Part shown: in pieces, positions 10,331 through 22,946 of the stretch
How the letters are laid out: each line of letters opens with the position of its first letter
Numbering within the stretch: position 1 is the stretch's first letter
DNA from: Lycorma delicatula
Lineage: Eukaryota; Arthropoda; Insecta; Hemiptera; Fulgoridae
Assembly (NCBI RefSeq): GCF_047948215.1
Contig: NC_134455.1
Span: forward strand, 77,616,689 to 77,680,688
Reading direction: 5' to 3'
DNA: 64,000 nucleotides
Notes under the pieces: model-generated
Database searches by the model: none
What the model was told of the DNA's origin: nothing
What the model saw: the letters and a program-made list of their open reading frames with translations, nothing else
Program-made: the position numbers and the translations under genes

Positions 10331-12162
10331 AACTAAACTGTAACCCCTAATGTAACACCCCTAAAGGCATTCTTCCGTATTGATGCTGTAATTAAATTAT
10401 CACATTCTTTAACTAAAAATATCTCATTTCTAAACGCAATGTTCACCGTAAGAAAATTAAATTACCGACAGTTTTAATGATGCGCTTACTAAATAATAAT
10501 TCAGGCTTTTAAATTACAACATTTTTAAAAAATATAATTTTTTTAAATTAATTAAGGTTAATGCTTAGTAGAGGGGGTTAAAAAATTATATTTCTAATCT
10601 TACTAATAATTCACTTTAGATTACAAAATATTATTAGAGGTGAATTATTAGCAACTAACGTGTAGTTGTAAGGTATGAATAATATATATGATACACACAC
10701 AAACTTTCTACATAAGAACGTGTTAGGTACGAATGAATTAAAAACATTGAAGTTTGCTTATGCTCTCGAACATAAAATGTTAAATTTTTCGGCACTTTAA
10801 AACTTTACGTAAATTACATAGATCGTCTTGTTAACATAAAATCAAGAAAAAAATCATATAATTCAGCAACCAGTTAGCAGTGACTAACAGTGATATTATT
10901 ATTTTTAAATAAATAATTTGAGGGAATTTAAAATGATATCATAATTATCTTTGCACAATGTTCCAGGCTAATAGTTATGTTATCTATTAAATTGCAGCAT
11001 ACCGATTATTTTGTAACCTGGTATGAATTTCTATAAGAAAGAGAAAAAAATGGTTAATTCTCTGATAAATTTACCTACAACACATTCTTGCCTGCCAATT
11101 AATAATATTTGCTTTGTCATTGACTTCTAAAACTGTCTTTTCATGGAATAATAGTTTATTCTGTAATTAAAAAGTGAAATAATTGTTTATATATTTTTTC
11201 ATTCACAAATTATGTAATTTATTTTATGTATATCAAATACATACTTAGGATTCATAGATATTATTACTTAGGACCCACACACACCCTTATGATTGTTTCA
11301 AGTACGGTGTTCTTTTTTTTTTTAATTATAAAGATGTATAGAGTAGTATAATTTAGTACTTTGCCAACTTAAAAAAATTAATAATTTTATAAATAAATTA
11401 ATGAAAGACTCAAAAAAGGTTTTTTAGATTATTAAAAAAAAACACATTTAATCTAATAATATTTTACATTGATTTAAACTGTCATAATTAAAATCAATTA
11501 AACTTAAGAAACTCTAAAATTAAATGAATTTTCACAAAGTACGATAAAAACTATGTAAAACATGAAAATCACGAATGTTAAACATGTAAAACTTAAAATA
11601 AAATTTTTAAATTTAAACAGAATGGGGGATAATTATCGTTAATCAAGATTATGATGGGCGTGTGATGATTAAATCAAAGGAAATATACATTTCACTGAAT
11701 TATTTATGTGAGAATACGAATACAAATTGATGTATATGTATACACTCACACATAAAGTGTCTATAATTATATCTATAACGGTAAGCATTACCTTCCCTGA
11801 AATTTTATGAATAAAAGAAAAACATAAAGTCAAAAATTTTAGCTGTTTTTTTTTTCATGGGTTGAAATAATGTCCGACTTTAAAAAAATATATTTTTTGT
11901 CTTTACATACTTATTTATTACTATCTTGTTCACCTTTTTCAAGTTTTTATTATTAAACTTTGAAATTATTTTCCAGATACACTCCATAATTATATTCTTA
12001 TAATAGAATTCAATAAAAATGTTGATTTAAAAAAAGAGATACATCTTTCTTGGCATATTGATTTTTTTTACTTTTAAAAATAAATACTGAAAAGTAAAAT
12101 TTATTACTATACTTTTAAATGAAAATGTTACAAAAATAGGTTTCTTAGTTAAAAATAAAAAT
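10331..12162. other. AT-rich DNA with a 12-bp inverted repeat
   Basis: No gene recognised. Positions 10603-10614 (ctaataattcac) and 10640-10651 are perfect inverted repeats around a 25-bp spacer, which could be a small hairpin or very short foldback element. The rest is AT-rich. Confidence 0.5.
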
Positions 12163-12478
12163 AGCCTCCGGGTTGGTCAAAGGTTAAATCGCCGCCGCAA
12201 AACAGCTGATTTTCTAATTCGAAGGTTTTGAGACTTGAATCTTAGTAAATGATAGTTGCTTTTATACGGATTTGAATGCTAGACAATGGATACAGGTGTA
12301 CTTTGGTTTTTTGGGTTCAATTAACAACACGATTCAGGAATGGTTGGCCTGAGTCGTACAAGTCTACTCCTCATTTACACGTCATAAAAATCATCCCCAT
12401 TTCATTGGGCTGAGGGGGGTTGTTTATTGTTCACTAGTTGATCAGATTTAAATGTAAACATTAAGAAAATAAAAAAAG
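12163..12478 (+). mobile_element. SINE-A, tail type A2
   Basis: Head cctccgggttggtc ... cagctgatttt, a degraded B-box region (gacttgaatcttag), the core (tggatacaggtgtactttgg ... tggcctgagtcgtacaag) and the A2 tail (gggggttgtttattgttc ... taagaaaataaaaaaag). The tail extends about 50 bp past the G-run, as in the copies at 59.7 and 63.0 kb. Moderately decayed. Confidence 0.82.
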
Positions 12479-13875
12479 TTGTTCTTTATTAAAAAAATTG
12501 AAAATAAAGATAAAAGGATTTTATACAAGTAATTACGTATTTTTCATATTGTAAAAAAAAAAAAATGATTATTGTCTCCATTTCAGTTATAATTAACATC
12601 TCTCGTAGTTCATGGCTATTTATGTTGAACTACAATATTAAAAAAAAAATTAAAAAAATAATTTAATTACCTATTTCAGGTTGTTGTGATATTCTGGAAT
12701 TCTCCTGATAACTGGAGAAGCTTTCTTAAACTGAGATCGGTAGACAGCTTCGTCCCTTATTCGTATAATGACCGTAAAACATGCAATCGAAGGGTTCCCT
12801 GATCAGTTTTATTTTAACGCTACCTCCTTCTTAATGCTGTCTTACAGCTACTATTGTATTGTTAGGTTCTATTTAAAAACTCATATAAACCATCTGAACC
12901 GGGTTCGCAGCAACTTATAAATAGATTCATTTTATGATCAAAGAACTCAGCCAGCGTACAATGTTCTCTATTTAACAAAGTTATTCTAGATGTATGATGA
13001 TTTTGAAAATTAAGTAGCGTTCAAAAAATAAAATTATATACGAGTATTTTTGAATTAAATTATATATTTTCTCAAAAAAAGAGTATTTAAATTTTAAAAT
13101 AATAAATATGTTTAAAAAAATTATTATAAATTTATGGAAAAAATTATCAATTTTTTCATATGGTTGGATATAATTTCTTTTATGAACGTATATAGCAAGA
13201 GAAAATTAAGAATAAAAAAGTATGATAACATGAAATTATAGTGATATCATAATTTAAAATTAACTCGTAATTAATTATGCAAAATTTAAACGAAAAAAGT
13301 TTTTTTTTTTTAATTAAAAAAGAAAAATATTTCTGAGAGTATTGATATTAATTACAATGCAAGTCCTTGAAGGTAGAAAAGTAAAATTGTTAACTGTGAA
13401 TTTGGTAGAGTGACATGGGGATATACAATCATAAATTTGTTTCAGACTAGAAAGAAAACAGGAAACCACAACAACCCTCACTAATCTTGAGAAATTCGTA
13501 AAACCTTTTCAGAAATGATTAGCGTCTCATGTAATGGCTATTACAGCTGTTATATATTGGCACCTCAATTAAATTCTTAAGTAATATGTACAATTTAGTA
13601 ACGTACAAATGTTTTTAAATATCTTCTTACACGTAAATGCGAAAATTTGTCTTTTCTTTGCTGGTAGCAGCGTCACACGAAAGCCAACCAATCAATTGGT
13701 TTCAAATTTTCAGGATATATTTGTGTTATACTAAGGAAGGTATAGATCGAGGCCAAAGCTCGTTAAGGGTTAAGATATTAGAGATATTTAAACAAAAAAA
13801 TGATCATTTTACTTCATTATATTTATGTCACCATGGCAACAGAAATATACCGTAGTAAAATGACATATACCTTTT
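12479..13875. other. AT-rich DNA, no gene recognised
   Basis: A mildly GC-richer stretch at about 12680-12960 has no recognisable coding pattern. The 72-codon frame at 13637-13855 has an initial hydrophobic stretch but no family match I can name, and no neighbouring exon supports it. Confidence 0.5.
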
Positions 13876-14538
13876 CTTCCTTGTACGAAGTAAAGGAGTA
13901 TTGTGATCGCGAAAAATTTCGGTTTTCAGATTTCAACGGAAATATCCATTTTGACCATCCCTGCATCCATTTTAACTAGTTTCGGCGTGACTTCTGCACG
14001 TACGTATGTATCTGGCATAACTCAAAAACGATTAGCCATAGGATGTTAAAAGTTTGGATTTAGGACTTTTTAACACCTAGTTGGGCGCCTCCCCTTTTGA
14101 TTACAATCGACTGGACCAAAAAGGTTGAAAAAGTAAAAAATCCAAAAAAAATTGCATTTTGGACATTTTCTTAACTGTAGTAATAAACCCTCATTGAGAA
14201 ATTTTCATTTATATATCTAAGTAGTAATTATTTTCATTGATTCCAGAGTTATAACCAAAAAAAATTTAATTAATGTAATATTTGGATCTAACAAGAGGAA
14301 AACGGTTCGAATCCGACTTCATCTCCCTTTTTTTAACGTTTTTTTTTTTTTTTTATCGAAATATACTGATTTATTAATAGTTATTATTAACCTCTATTTG
14401 TAAAAACAAATTACAATAAATAATAATTCAATAATAACAATAAAAAAAAATATTAGAAGATATTAATGAAATAAAATTTTATATAATTTACCATTTAAAA
14501 AATATATGTATATGTAATTTTATAGGCGTATAAGGAAG
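13876..14538 (+). mobile_element. Family F TIR element, copy F1
   Basis: Starts with cttccttgtac and ends with gtataaggaag, near-perfect inverted termini, 663 bp apart. Aligns with 52290-52948 and, in reverse, with 48038-48707, 48708-49282 and 45208-45514. It has no coding capacity, so it is probably a non-autonomous MITE-like element. Near its 3' third, GGTTCGAATCC at 14304-14314 is an exact match to the RNA polymerase III B-box and is followed by T runs (14327-14334 and after). I see no clear A-box. The B-box is degraded but alignable in F2, F3 and F4. Confidence 0.75.
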
Positions 14539-15350
14539 TTATGTGGTGCACACATCACATTTTTTTCTTTAATGAATATCTGTAAAATATTTAATATTCC
14601 TTAAAACAGGTCTGGTGTTCAAAGCTCTGTTCTAGGGTCAGGTGGCCATGTGAGCGAAGCGAGCTCTCACCGGCTCCCTTATATATTTGATTACATATAT
14701 ATATATAAAATTGAAAAAATATTTATTACTAGAAACATGTTAATTAGTCTCCTAAATACAGGCTTATTTCGAGGTTAAAATAAAACAATATGCTAAATTT
14801 CCATTAACATTTGTAATAATTGTATTATAAAAAAATAAATGCAATTTTTGGAATGAAAAAAGTGGTTTTTTATTATAAAATAAGTATTTAATTAGAAAGA
14901 ATAAAATTTTCTAAAAAAAATGTTCCTTTTTTTAATTATAAACATTATATCAAATAACCACTAGGCATATTGATACAAATTCCCAGAAAGATAATAAACA
15001 AAATATCCTGACTACCTACCTTAAAAACCGATTCCTTTTTTCAACCTATTTATATTTAAATTTTTAAAGCTGATTTTAATTTTCGGTTAAATTAATATTT
15101 TGCTCTGTTTATTACTGTAAAGATAAATACTTAATAAAATGGGAAGTATACTATTCGATAAGTTAAGTAGCAATAATAAATAAAAATAATTATATATATA
15201 ATTTTTACTTAAAACAGTAGGCTTATATAAAATAATACTAGCTGTGTTATAGAAATACAATAAAAAGTAGATAAGGTTTACATCACATCAAAAGCATTTT
15301 TGCTTAAACGATTTTATAATTACGGTTTAACTAAAACGTATACAGTTTTT
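14539..15350. other. AT-rich DNA; small GC-rich palindromic patch
   Basis: No gene seen. About 14636-14682 is a short GC-rich patch containing gagcgaagcgagctc that stands out from its flanks; its origin is unknown. Confidence 0.45.
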
Positions 15351-15985
15351 GACGACTATGTGTTGTTTTAAAACGGGCATTAACTCGACTCGAAGCTATG
15401 CGGTTACAATAGACGTACGATGGAACGTGAACGGTTATGTCTGAGGGCCCCGACACCTATAAAGGGATCTCAGGAGGGAAAACGAGGAATCATCACCTTA
15501 CACGGCCGTAAATAAGGACCGCGCTAAGTTTTAAGGGAGACCTAACAAAAGCGCGTCCTCAGCAATATTTAATCTAATTACCAGAATTAAGCCTATTAAA
15601 GCAAAGTGCCTCTGTTTATATTCATCTTAGACGGCGTTGTAGTCCGAGGGGAAAGTGGGGTCGGGGCAGTAAAACTGCAGAATTTTCAGGGCACGTATAA
15701 AACAAACAGGTCGCAGGGGGAGACTACGTGCTCCGGCTCGGGGCAATTTATTTTCATTTTACGATTATACCGGAGGTTGCTTGCATTTAAAACGGTTCTC
15801 CGCCGCTTCCCTTCCCTTACAACTTTTCCTTGATAACTGGAGCCCCGCCTACTTTCATATATTATTGCTCTCGCTTCCATACCCCGGTACTGTGCGCGAG
15901 AAAATATCAAGCCTTCCTAGCTCCCCCTCTTGCCCGACCTCCGACTGTTCACCCTCATCCCTCATAAGCCTCCTTTGAATTTCCA
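15351..15985. promoter_or_regulatory. GC-rich island, candidate regulatory DNA or exon
   Basis: About 630 bp with many CpGs and far lower AT content than its flanks, not shared with another locus here. It holds ATTA cores (taatctaattacc, gaattaagcc) and long pyrimidine stretches. Stop-free frames on both strands (minus 15686-15910, plus 15606-15833) look like composition effects, with no domain pattern. It could be a conserved enhancer, a promoter-proximal region or a 5'UTR exon of a gene outside the window; I cannot choose between these. Confidence 0.25.
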
Positions 15986-16862
15986 GCCAAGAAAACCTAA
16001 TGCTAATTTAACAGCGTATAAGCACAAAGCACTTTTGCCGTTAGATTTGGTTCTTAGTCCTTCGTTGCTTTGCTATAACTACTTACTTAATACTGCTGAT
16101 TTTCTCATGCCCGGATTCTTACTTATAATTGTTGTTAAGAATTTCTAAAAATATAAAAACTCAGTATAGGCAAGCTGAAATAAAATATACTATAATTAAA
16201 ACAAATTTAATTTTAAAAATGTTCTATCAACCTTCATATCAGCATACCAAGTATAAACATAGTGCGCTTTGCCGTAAAACCATGGTAAAATACTTAAAAA
16301 TTAAAACATCCTGGCTTGATTTTTAACAATTTTATACATAAATAACATAGAAAGCCTGAATAACAATAAATCTCTATTATCGACCCAAGAGTTATGCATT
16401 CAATTAATGACAGATCTTTTCTAAAATATGTAATATTAAATTTTTAAATAATTAATGCTAGGAAAAAAGAGATTATACTTCAACATCAATGTATGTTTGT
16501 GTACTATTTTCAGTATGTCATTACATACTGAAAATAATAAATTATATTTTGATATTAATTAAGGGAAAAAACCAGTTCTATATTTTATTTATGTATTTTT
16601 AAAAAATTAAAGTTTAAAATTTATTATTGTATGAATAACAAAGTAATATTAATCTAAATATATATTTTTTCTAATAAGTAGTTGTCAGAAGTCGGGTTAC
16701 GTAATTGTGAACGTTTATTGCATAGGACTTGGAATGGGGAATATTTAATGATAAACCATGACTTAGCGGTATTAAATTACAATCACTATGTTTTCCTTCA
16801 CTTTCAATTTAACTTGTATATTATAAATGTGTATTTAATATTTAAATTAAAATACTTTATTG

Positions 16863-16941
<79 letters not shown>

Positions 16942-16988
16942 TCTACTTCATGAAATCATGAAAAAACTTATTGATTTGTTGCTTTACA

Positions 16989-17031
<43 letters not shown>

Positions 17032-19235
17032 TAGGTTCCGAAACGCTTCGTTAACCAGTGTCGGTTGGCGAAAGATTTCGCCATGGGTAATAAACATATT
17101 AAACTTTCAAACAAAACATGTAGAGAATACGATTAATATCCGTAAAATGATAATACTAGTCAATCGAAACCAAATACAAACTAAAAATTTTGTAGTTAAT
17201 TACTTAAAAACAAAACATTAAAATGTGACAGATTTAACTAGGTATTAAACAAAACAACATTTTCAATATTAGAAAACAAAATAATTTAATATTTTAGAAT
17301 AATTAACAGTTAAAAAAAAAAATAAATAAATAAAAACATTTATTAGGTGTTCTTTAAAGCTAATTAAAGATTCAGATTTATCTAAAGCTGTTTGAAATTG
17401 TTTGTTTCATACGTTGGTAATAGTAATAGCTAATTCAACCAATTAAGATTTTGAGTTGCGTTTAAACAGTAATAATCATTTACATTAGCAAATGGAATAA
17501 TGAGTTATGTCATTATATAATAATGTTTTATAAATTATCCAAAGATGAATACGAAAACATCGTTTTTTTTTATGTGTTCAGCAATGAAAACGCACGACCT
17601 ATCCAGTGAGAATGTCACCAAAGGTTTTCAAAATGGATGATTCCAGACCACAGAGTCTTTGCTTAGCTATTTCGGAGCTTTTTTACCACTGGATCGTTAC
17701 CGTCTTCTTCATATACAGCAAGTCAGAGATGCTTTCTCTGATAGTAATGCTGTTCATTGTACAAATAATTCCTTTGATGATCAAAAACAATTTTATTTTA
17801 TTTTTTTTTAAATAAATATCCCCTACGTTCAATAGGTTTGACATATTTTTTTGCATGAAAGCATATCAAGCTCAGTAAAGAAACCATAGGGAAATCGAAA
17901 ATAATCTTGAGAGAGAAACTAATTATTCTTTAGAGCTTTAGCTATTTTTGGTAATAACCTTTCATTCACATCATCACCTAAAACCATTATGATTATTGTC
18001 TTCAAAAAACAAAATCTTTATTTAACTCCTGTATACAACTTTATGTTTTCTGTAGTTGTACTACCTGGTACAAGGCGAATAGAAAGGAAAGGTGCAACGA
18101 GAAACAGTTTAATAAATAGTTTTGTGTCTACATGTGCATGTGTAGATCCGCGTGTTAAAGAGTGAAGGGCTACAAGTACATGCTTCTGAATTTACAATAC
18201 GCTATTGCTTCGTTATTAAGGTAAAGTCTCAAAAATTCTTTTACCACTTTTGTTATGTCTGCGGCTAATGGTATAAAAAATTAAAAAAAAAGAACAAAGA
18301 ACAAAGAAAACCATAAAAAAAAGAAAAAAACGTACACAAAGTATAAACAAACCTTCTTCAACGATCTCTAGTGAATGTTTACATATTTAAACACCAACCC
18401 TTCGACTTAATTATTACTTCCACTGTTCCCACCGGATTTTAAAAATATGAAGTACCAAATAAATAAACTGCGACATTCTGAAAGCTAATAATGAATTTTT
18501 TTTTTCATAATTTTTGCATAAATCTAACCTGAACAATCGAGCTTAATGAAAAAACGTCTTTTATAGTTTTATTAAAGTCCATATTTATGTAAATAATCTA
18601 AACTAATTATAATAACATATTCTCTGTTCTGAAGTACTCGTATATTTCTTTGACAACTTTATGCTATTGTTTTTCTGTATTGGCTTAAATACAAAGTAGA
18701 TGCAAAAATAGATTATTATGTGCATAAAAAATTATTTACATCATGAAATATAAATTGAATAATAAATTTAGGAATAATAAAATAAATAACGTTATGGAGC
18801 AGTTTATTATATATCTTAAAATTTTTGTTTGAATCTTTCGAAAATATTATTTTAAATATTTAATAGAAAAGAATTTAAAGAATTTTTTTATGATGTGACT
18901 TTAAACTAAGTTACCGTAGACGACTACATTTAATCAGCAAATTAATAATAATAATAAACAAATAATACAGTGACCTTTAAAGGTGAGGCCACTTTCCAGA
19001 AGTAATTCTACTTAACAAATTGAAAAAAAATGTCCAGTAAACATAGTCCGAAAACGCATATTTTTCTGTCTGTCTGCCATTTTGTGTTTTTCAAGAAAAA
19101 AATTGTTAATCAAGAACGGTTGAAGGTAACGCAATAAAATTTTGTACTTTGTCATAAAGTAATATTTTTTAATAGAAAAAATAACGATACTCTTCGTTGA
19201 CACATTTCAAAATGGCGATCGTTTCAATTTTTCAG
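15986..19235. other. AT-rich DNA with hairpin and microsatellites
   Basis: No gene recognised. Positions 16505-16536 form a perfect hairpin (14-nt arms, 4-nt loop). (TA)n at 16867-16900 runs directly into (GA)n at 16901-16938, and another (TA)n lies at 16991-17027. The 179-codon frame over these tracts is a repeat artefact. The frame at 17606-17815 shows no family. Confidence 0.5.
16867..17027. repeat. Compound (TA)n-(GA)n and (TA)n microsatellites
   Basis: 17 TA units, then 19 GA units without interruption, a 52-bp unique spacer and a second (TA)n tract. Likely length-polymorphic. Confidence 0.95.
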
Positions 19236-19655
19236 TCTTAATATCTTAGAGATTATTAGATTTACAAACTCTGTTATATTATAGAAATTATGAGGCATTT
19301 TTTTTGTCACAAACGACACATTAATCGTAAAAATCAGACGACAAGCAACAGAGTTATTGAAAAAAGTAGGCCTAAACCGATATGGCGGCCATCTTGCTTT
19401 TTATTATAGTGACTCACTTGATAACTAAATCAAATTTTTTGATTAAATAGCTAATTTTAGCATTAATAAATCACAATAATAAAAAAAATATGGCCGCCAT
19501 ATTGGTTTAGGCCTACTTTTTGCATTAACTCTGTTGTTTGTCGTCAGATTTTTAGGGCTATATGTTGTTTTATTAAAACAAAAATGCTTCATAATTTTTA
19601 TAGAATAACACAATTTGATAACGCTAATAATTCCTGTGATATTTAAGATTAAAGA
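19236..19655. repeat. Foldback element with long inverted repeats
   Basis: About 19236-19400 is an imperfect inverted repeat of about 19489-19655, with a spacer of roughly 90 bp. The inner arms match best: atcagacgacaagcaacaga and aaagtaggcctaaaccgata on one side are mirrored by tctgttgtttgtcgtcagat and atattggtttaggcctactt on the other, and both arms carry the tatggcggccat block. Matching weakens outward. No target-site duplication or protein. This is a MITE or foldback transposon, or a hairpin source of small RNA. Confidence 0.75.
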
Positions 19656-20948
19656 TTAAAGAGAAAGAGTTAATTTTAATTAACAAATGTGTTTTAAAGA
19701 ATTTATAAAAATCAGAATTCTTCAAAAATGTCACTTCTTCTGTTATCAGTACTTTGTTAATCGGGGTAATCTTTAATACTATTAACACATTTGCGACAGC
19801 CACCAAAATACATTGGTTTTTTATTTGCCGAAGTTATTTACAAGTATACTTACAAAAATCCAGAAATTTTCTTTTTACTTTTTTTGTTTATATTTGATGA
19901 CATATACATGAAAAAAGCATAATTTCAAAGAAATAAAACTCCAATCATATGTTTTTTTACTTTTTTGCATGTACTCTGTCGGGTGCATGACGTGCCTTTG
20001 TTACGTTATTTATATACCTCCTGCGTCGTGCACTTTCACAACAGAAGCTCTCTTAGTCTACTGAACCTACCGCTAGGCGCGCCACTAGCTGCACAGACAC
20101 TTGGCAGTTCCCTCCCATGCTTTTACATCATATATAGAGTGCTTTTGTGTTTGAGGTTATAAACCAGCATTGTTTTAGATTTATCGTGTTGTTTTTATGT
20201 GAACCATAACATTGATCCCAGTGAAATAGCCAGGGCTTTAGATGAGTCTATGGATGAACTAGAACTAAGTGACTTTGAAGAATTCAGCATTGAGTATGTC
20301 TCCTCATCAAGTCAAGTCACAAAATGCCGAATAGACAGAAAAAAATATGCGTTTCCGGAATTATGTTCACTTAATATTTTTCCTTCACTATGTTAAGCAA
20401 AATCGCTTCCCAGAGTTTTGCCTCACCTATTAAGGAGATCTTGTACATGTAAATTTAACTCTATCTTAGAGTTAAATGACCAAACATTTAATTTCATCTG
20501 ACGTTTGATCACAGTTTGAGTTTAACATTTAGTTTATCTCTACAAGATGAAAATATATGCGGATAGTTTCCGTAACATTGTATCGATAAAACGTTACATA
20601 GAGTGTAAACATATCAACTATTTTAAGAAATCTATTGAATTAAAAGCAATAATATTTTTACTTCCGTATTTTAATGTTTTTGTTAATATACATTAATTTT
20701 TGTAATTATATTAATTTTCATTAATTCATTGTATCTCTTTTTTTGTATTTGTTTTATTACTACAAAAATCGTTTATTACTATTTTAATTTTAAGTTTATA
20801 TAAACGAAGTACTTCAGGAAAATAAAAGTTCATGTTAAAAAATAAATAATTTTATTTGTGGGCTAACTATACATAATTATAGTAGTAACTAATTATCTTA
20901 TAATAGCTGTACCAACTTTTTAACACATCCTAATAATATCGTAATTAC
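19656..20948. other. AT-rich DNA with one moderately GC block
   Basis: About 19970-20400 is less AT-rich and holds the acidic open frame described separately. Positions 20453-20477 form a hairpin with 10-nt arms and a 5-nt loop. The remainder is featureless. Confidence 0.45.
20199..20396 (+). pseudogene. Short acidic ORF, possibly piggyBac-like N-terminus
   Basis: A 66-codon frame (Met at 20199 by alternative-start convention) begins with NHNIDPSEIARALDESMDEL and continues acidic (ELSDFEEFSIEY). Acidic N-termini with such a leading pattern occur in piggyBac-type transposases, and no downstream transposase domain follows. It could equally be chance or a host exon. The match is impressionistic. 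Confidence 0.22.
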
Positions 20949-20998
20949 TTTTATTCAGATCTGAATATTAGATTCTGGATACCGGTGTACTTTGGTGT
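20949..20998 (+). mobile_element. SINE-A core fragment
   Basis: About 50 bp of SINE-A (atctgaatattagattctgg ... accggtgtactttggtg), cut off exactly where the LINE B 3' end begins. The rest of the SINE does not reappear beyond the other LINE end, so this is not a simple nested insertion. Confidence 0.7.
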
Positions 20999-21659
20999 TT
21001 TTTTCCCATCCCCTAGGCCCGGACCCTCCGAGGAAGCACACTCGGCCCTAGGGGTGCCATACCCTCTAACCTTTCGGGCGAGCATGCAGGGGACGGCAAG
21101 GGGTACCACCCGGGACTAGGTCCTATCAATCGCCTGCTTCAAATCAAGGGTCCCCCAAGGGGGTTCTCTAACTGCGTTTCGGTCTTTAATATAGACTGCC
21201 TGTTTTTAATTGCAGAAGTCCCCCAAACAGGGGACCTCCGATCGGGACTCGATCTTTACGATTTCGCTTCCTACTCGTCCCCGTTCACTCATCGGAAAGG
21301 CGACACCTCAGTATCGCACTCATCATGAACGGGGCTATCCAGCCATATCCTACACTACCCCACTATGCACCATCCTCTTCCACTTCAACTGCGTTCATCG
21401 CCTTCCTTTTCAAAATGTTCCACGATCCTACCAATTAGGTTTCAGTTTCTAGAGCTATGCAACATTTCCTCTATCAAATTATCCGGTGTTATGTTACTAA
21501 CAATAGCCAGCACTTCCCTTCTAGCTTCCTCTCATCTAAAAAAGTTAAACACCGTGTCTTCAAACTCTTCTTCCTATCACAAAAGACATTATTAAAGCAG
21601 CCATGGCCAGTCAAGAATTGCGTCAATTCATAGTTAACTTCATCGTATTTCCTAACCAG

Positions 21660-22946
21660 CTATGGCTTAATCTGTAGCATTAGCCTCCTCTTCCAGTTAG
21701 CCACCTGACTCCTGGACCACCTCTGCTGCCACTTATCCAACATTTCCCCTTTCACCTGACTCTTCGAATGCCCTTCTGCTCTTTCCACGATTTCGTTCGC
21801 CACGAGATCCCACGTGGCATCCGAGCTATCACCAACACAGCCTCGGTCGAGACTGTACAATATGATCTAACTAACATGCCTAACTAATATGCCTAAGGGC
21901 CTTTGAAGGCTTAACAATTGGTTCCGGGCTTTATTCTCCTTCAACGCACGTTTCCATGCCGGAACCGCATACATGACGACGGCCAACAACATCATCGCCA
22001 GGATGGACCTGTTCTTCACGTCCCAGACGCAGCTTCATCAATGATCTACATGTTTCTATTTATCACCGCTGTATTTGTATATCCCTTAGTTGTACATCCC
22101 TTCCTAAATCAAAATTGGTTCGGGTTAATACCCTCTCCTCGTTCAATCTCTTCTAAAAGCCTCATTACGATCATCCGCTCAGCAAGCTTCCCCGTACAGC
22201 TGAAGAGGCACAGTGGTATATAACCACTCGGGTCATCCACTTTCCTTCCTTCCCTCTTCAGCAATGCAACTTTTGCAATCTTCCAATCCCGCGGAAAAAC
22301 ACCATCCAATAAAACCTTATTGAATGCCGATAATACTTGTATCGAAAACTTTGTTACCGTCACCGCCATAACCTCATCCGGAATATCATCCAAGGCCGAA
22401 CTTTTCCTCTTGCTCAAAAAATAATTCCTCCTGTGTAAAAAAAGGAATTTCCACAGCCGCAACTTCCTCTACCTTTTCCTGTTGCCTCCTCGGAAACAAT
22501 TTCATCAAAAACCTCTGCATCATATGACTTGATAGCACTGGCAGCTTCCGTCCAAACTTTCCACTAACAATGCGAAAGGCATCTCCCCATTCATCTTTAT
22601 CTAACTAATCGCATAGAGGCCTCCACCCTTCACTCTTTCTATTATTATCACCGCCTGATTATCTCACCGCCTTCTCATTAACTTAAGAAATCTATGTGCT
22701 TCCTCCATCCCCTCGACCCTTGTTCTTCAGTTAGCCCGCTGCAATCTCCTAAGAGCCCGTATGCACTCCAGCCTGGCTACAGCTACCTCGAAAGACCACC
22801 AATAGACACCTTTTCTACGGGGCCTCTTCCTCTGCAAAGTGTCCTCACTGGCCTTCGCCATTACCTCCGTAAGTAACTCTGGAGTAATCTCTCCCTCATG
22901 TTCAATTCTTTTATTTATAAGACCAATTACTTTCAGCAGTTCCCGC
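21660..22946 (-). pseudogene. LINE B reverse transcriptase, palm deleted, and C-terminus
   Basis: The linker (22946-22700) is readable with frameshifts. At 22462-22109 the RT fingers are clear: KSSALDDIPDEV, FNKVLLDGVFPRDWKIAKVA, CLFSCTGKLAERMI, then NQF and a degraded FRKGCTT, equivalent to the usual QFGFR.GRST. The sequence then jumps to ILAMMLLAVVMYAVPAWKRA (about 22010-21950), which belongs well after the YxDD palm, so the catalytic palm is deleted. The C-terminal frame (21860-21660) has LDKWQQRWSRSQVANWKRRL, the conserved end of R1-type ORF2. Not functional. Confidence 0.82.

Noticed and set aside
16682..17221. 179-codon open frame, the longest in the window
   Set aside because: It is carried by (TA)n and (GA)n microsatellites (Tyr-Ile and Glu-Arg repeats); the flanking codons show no protein family.
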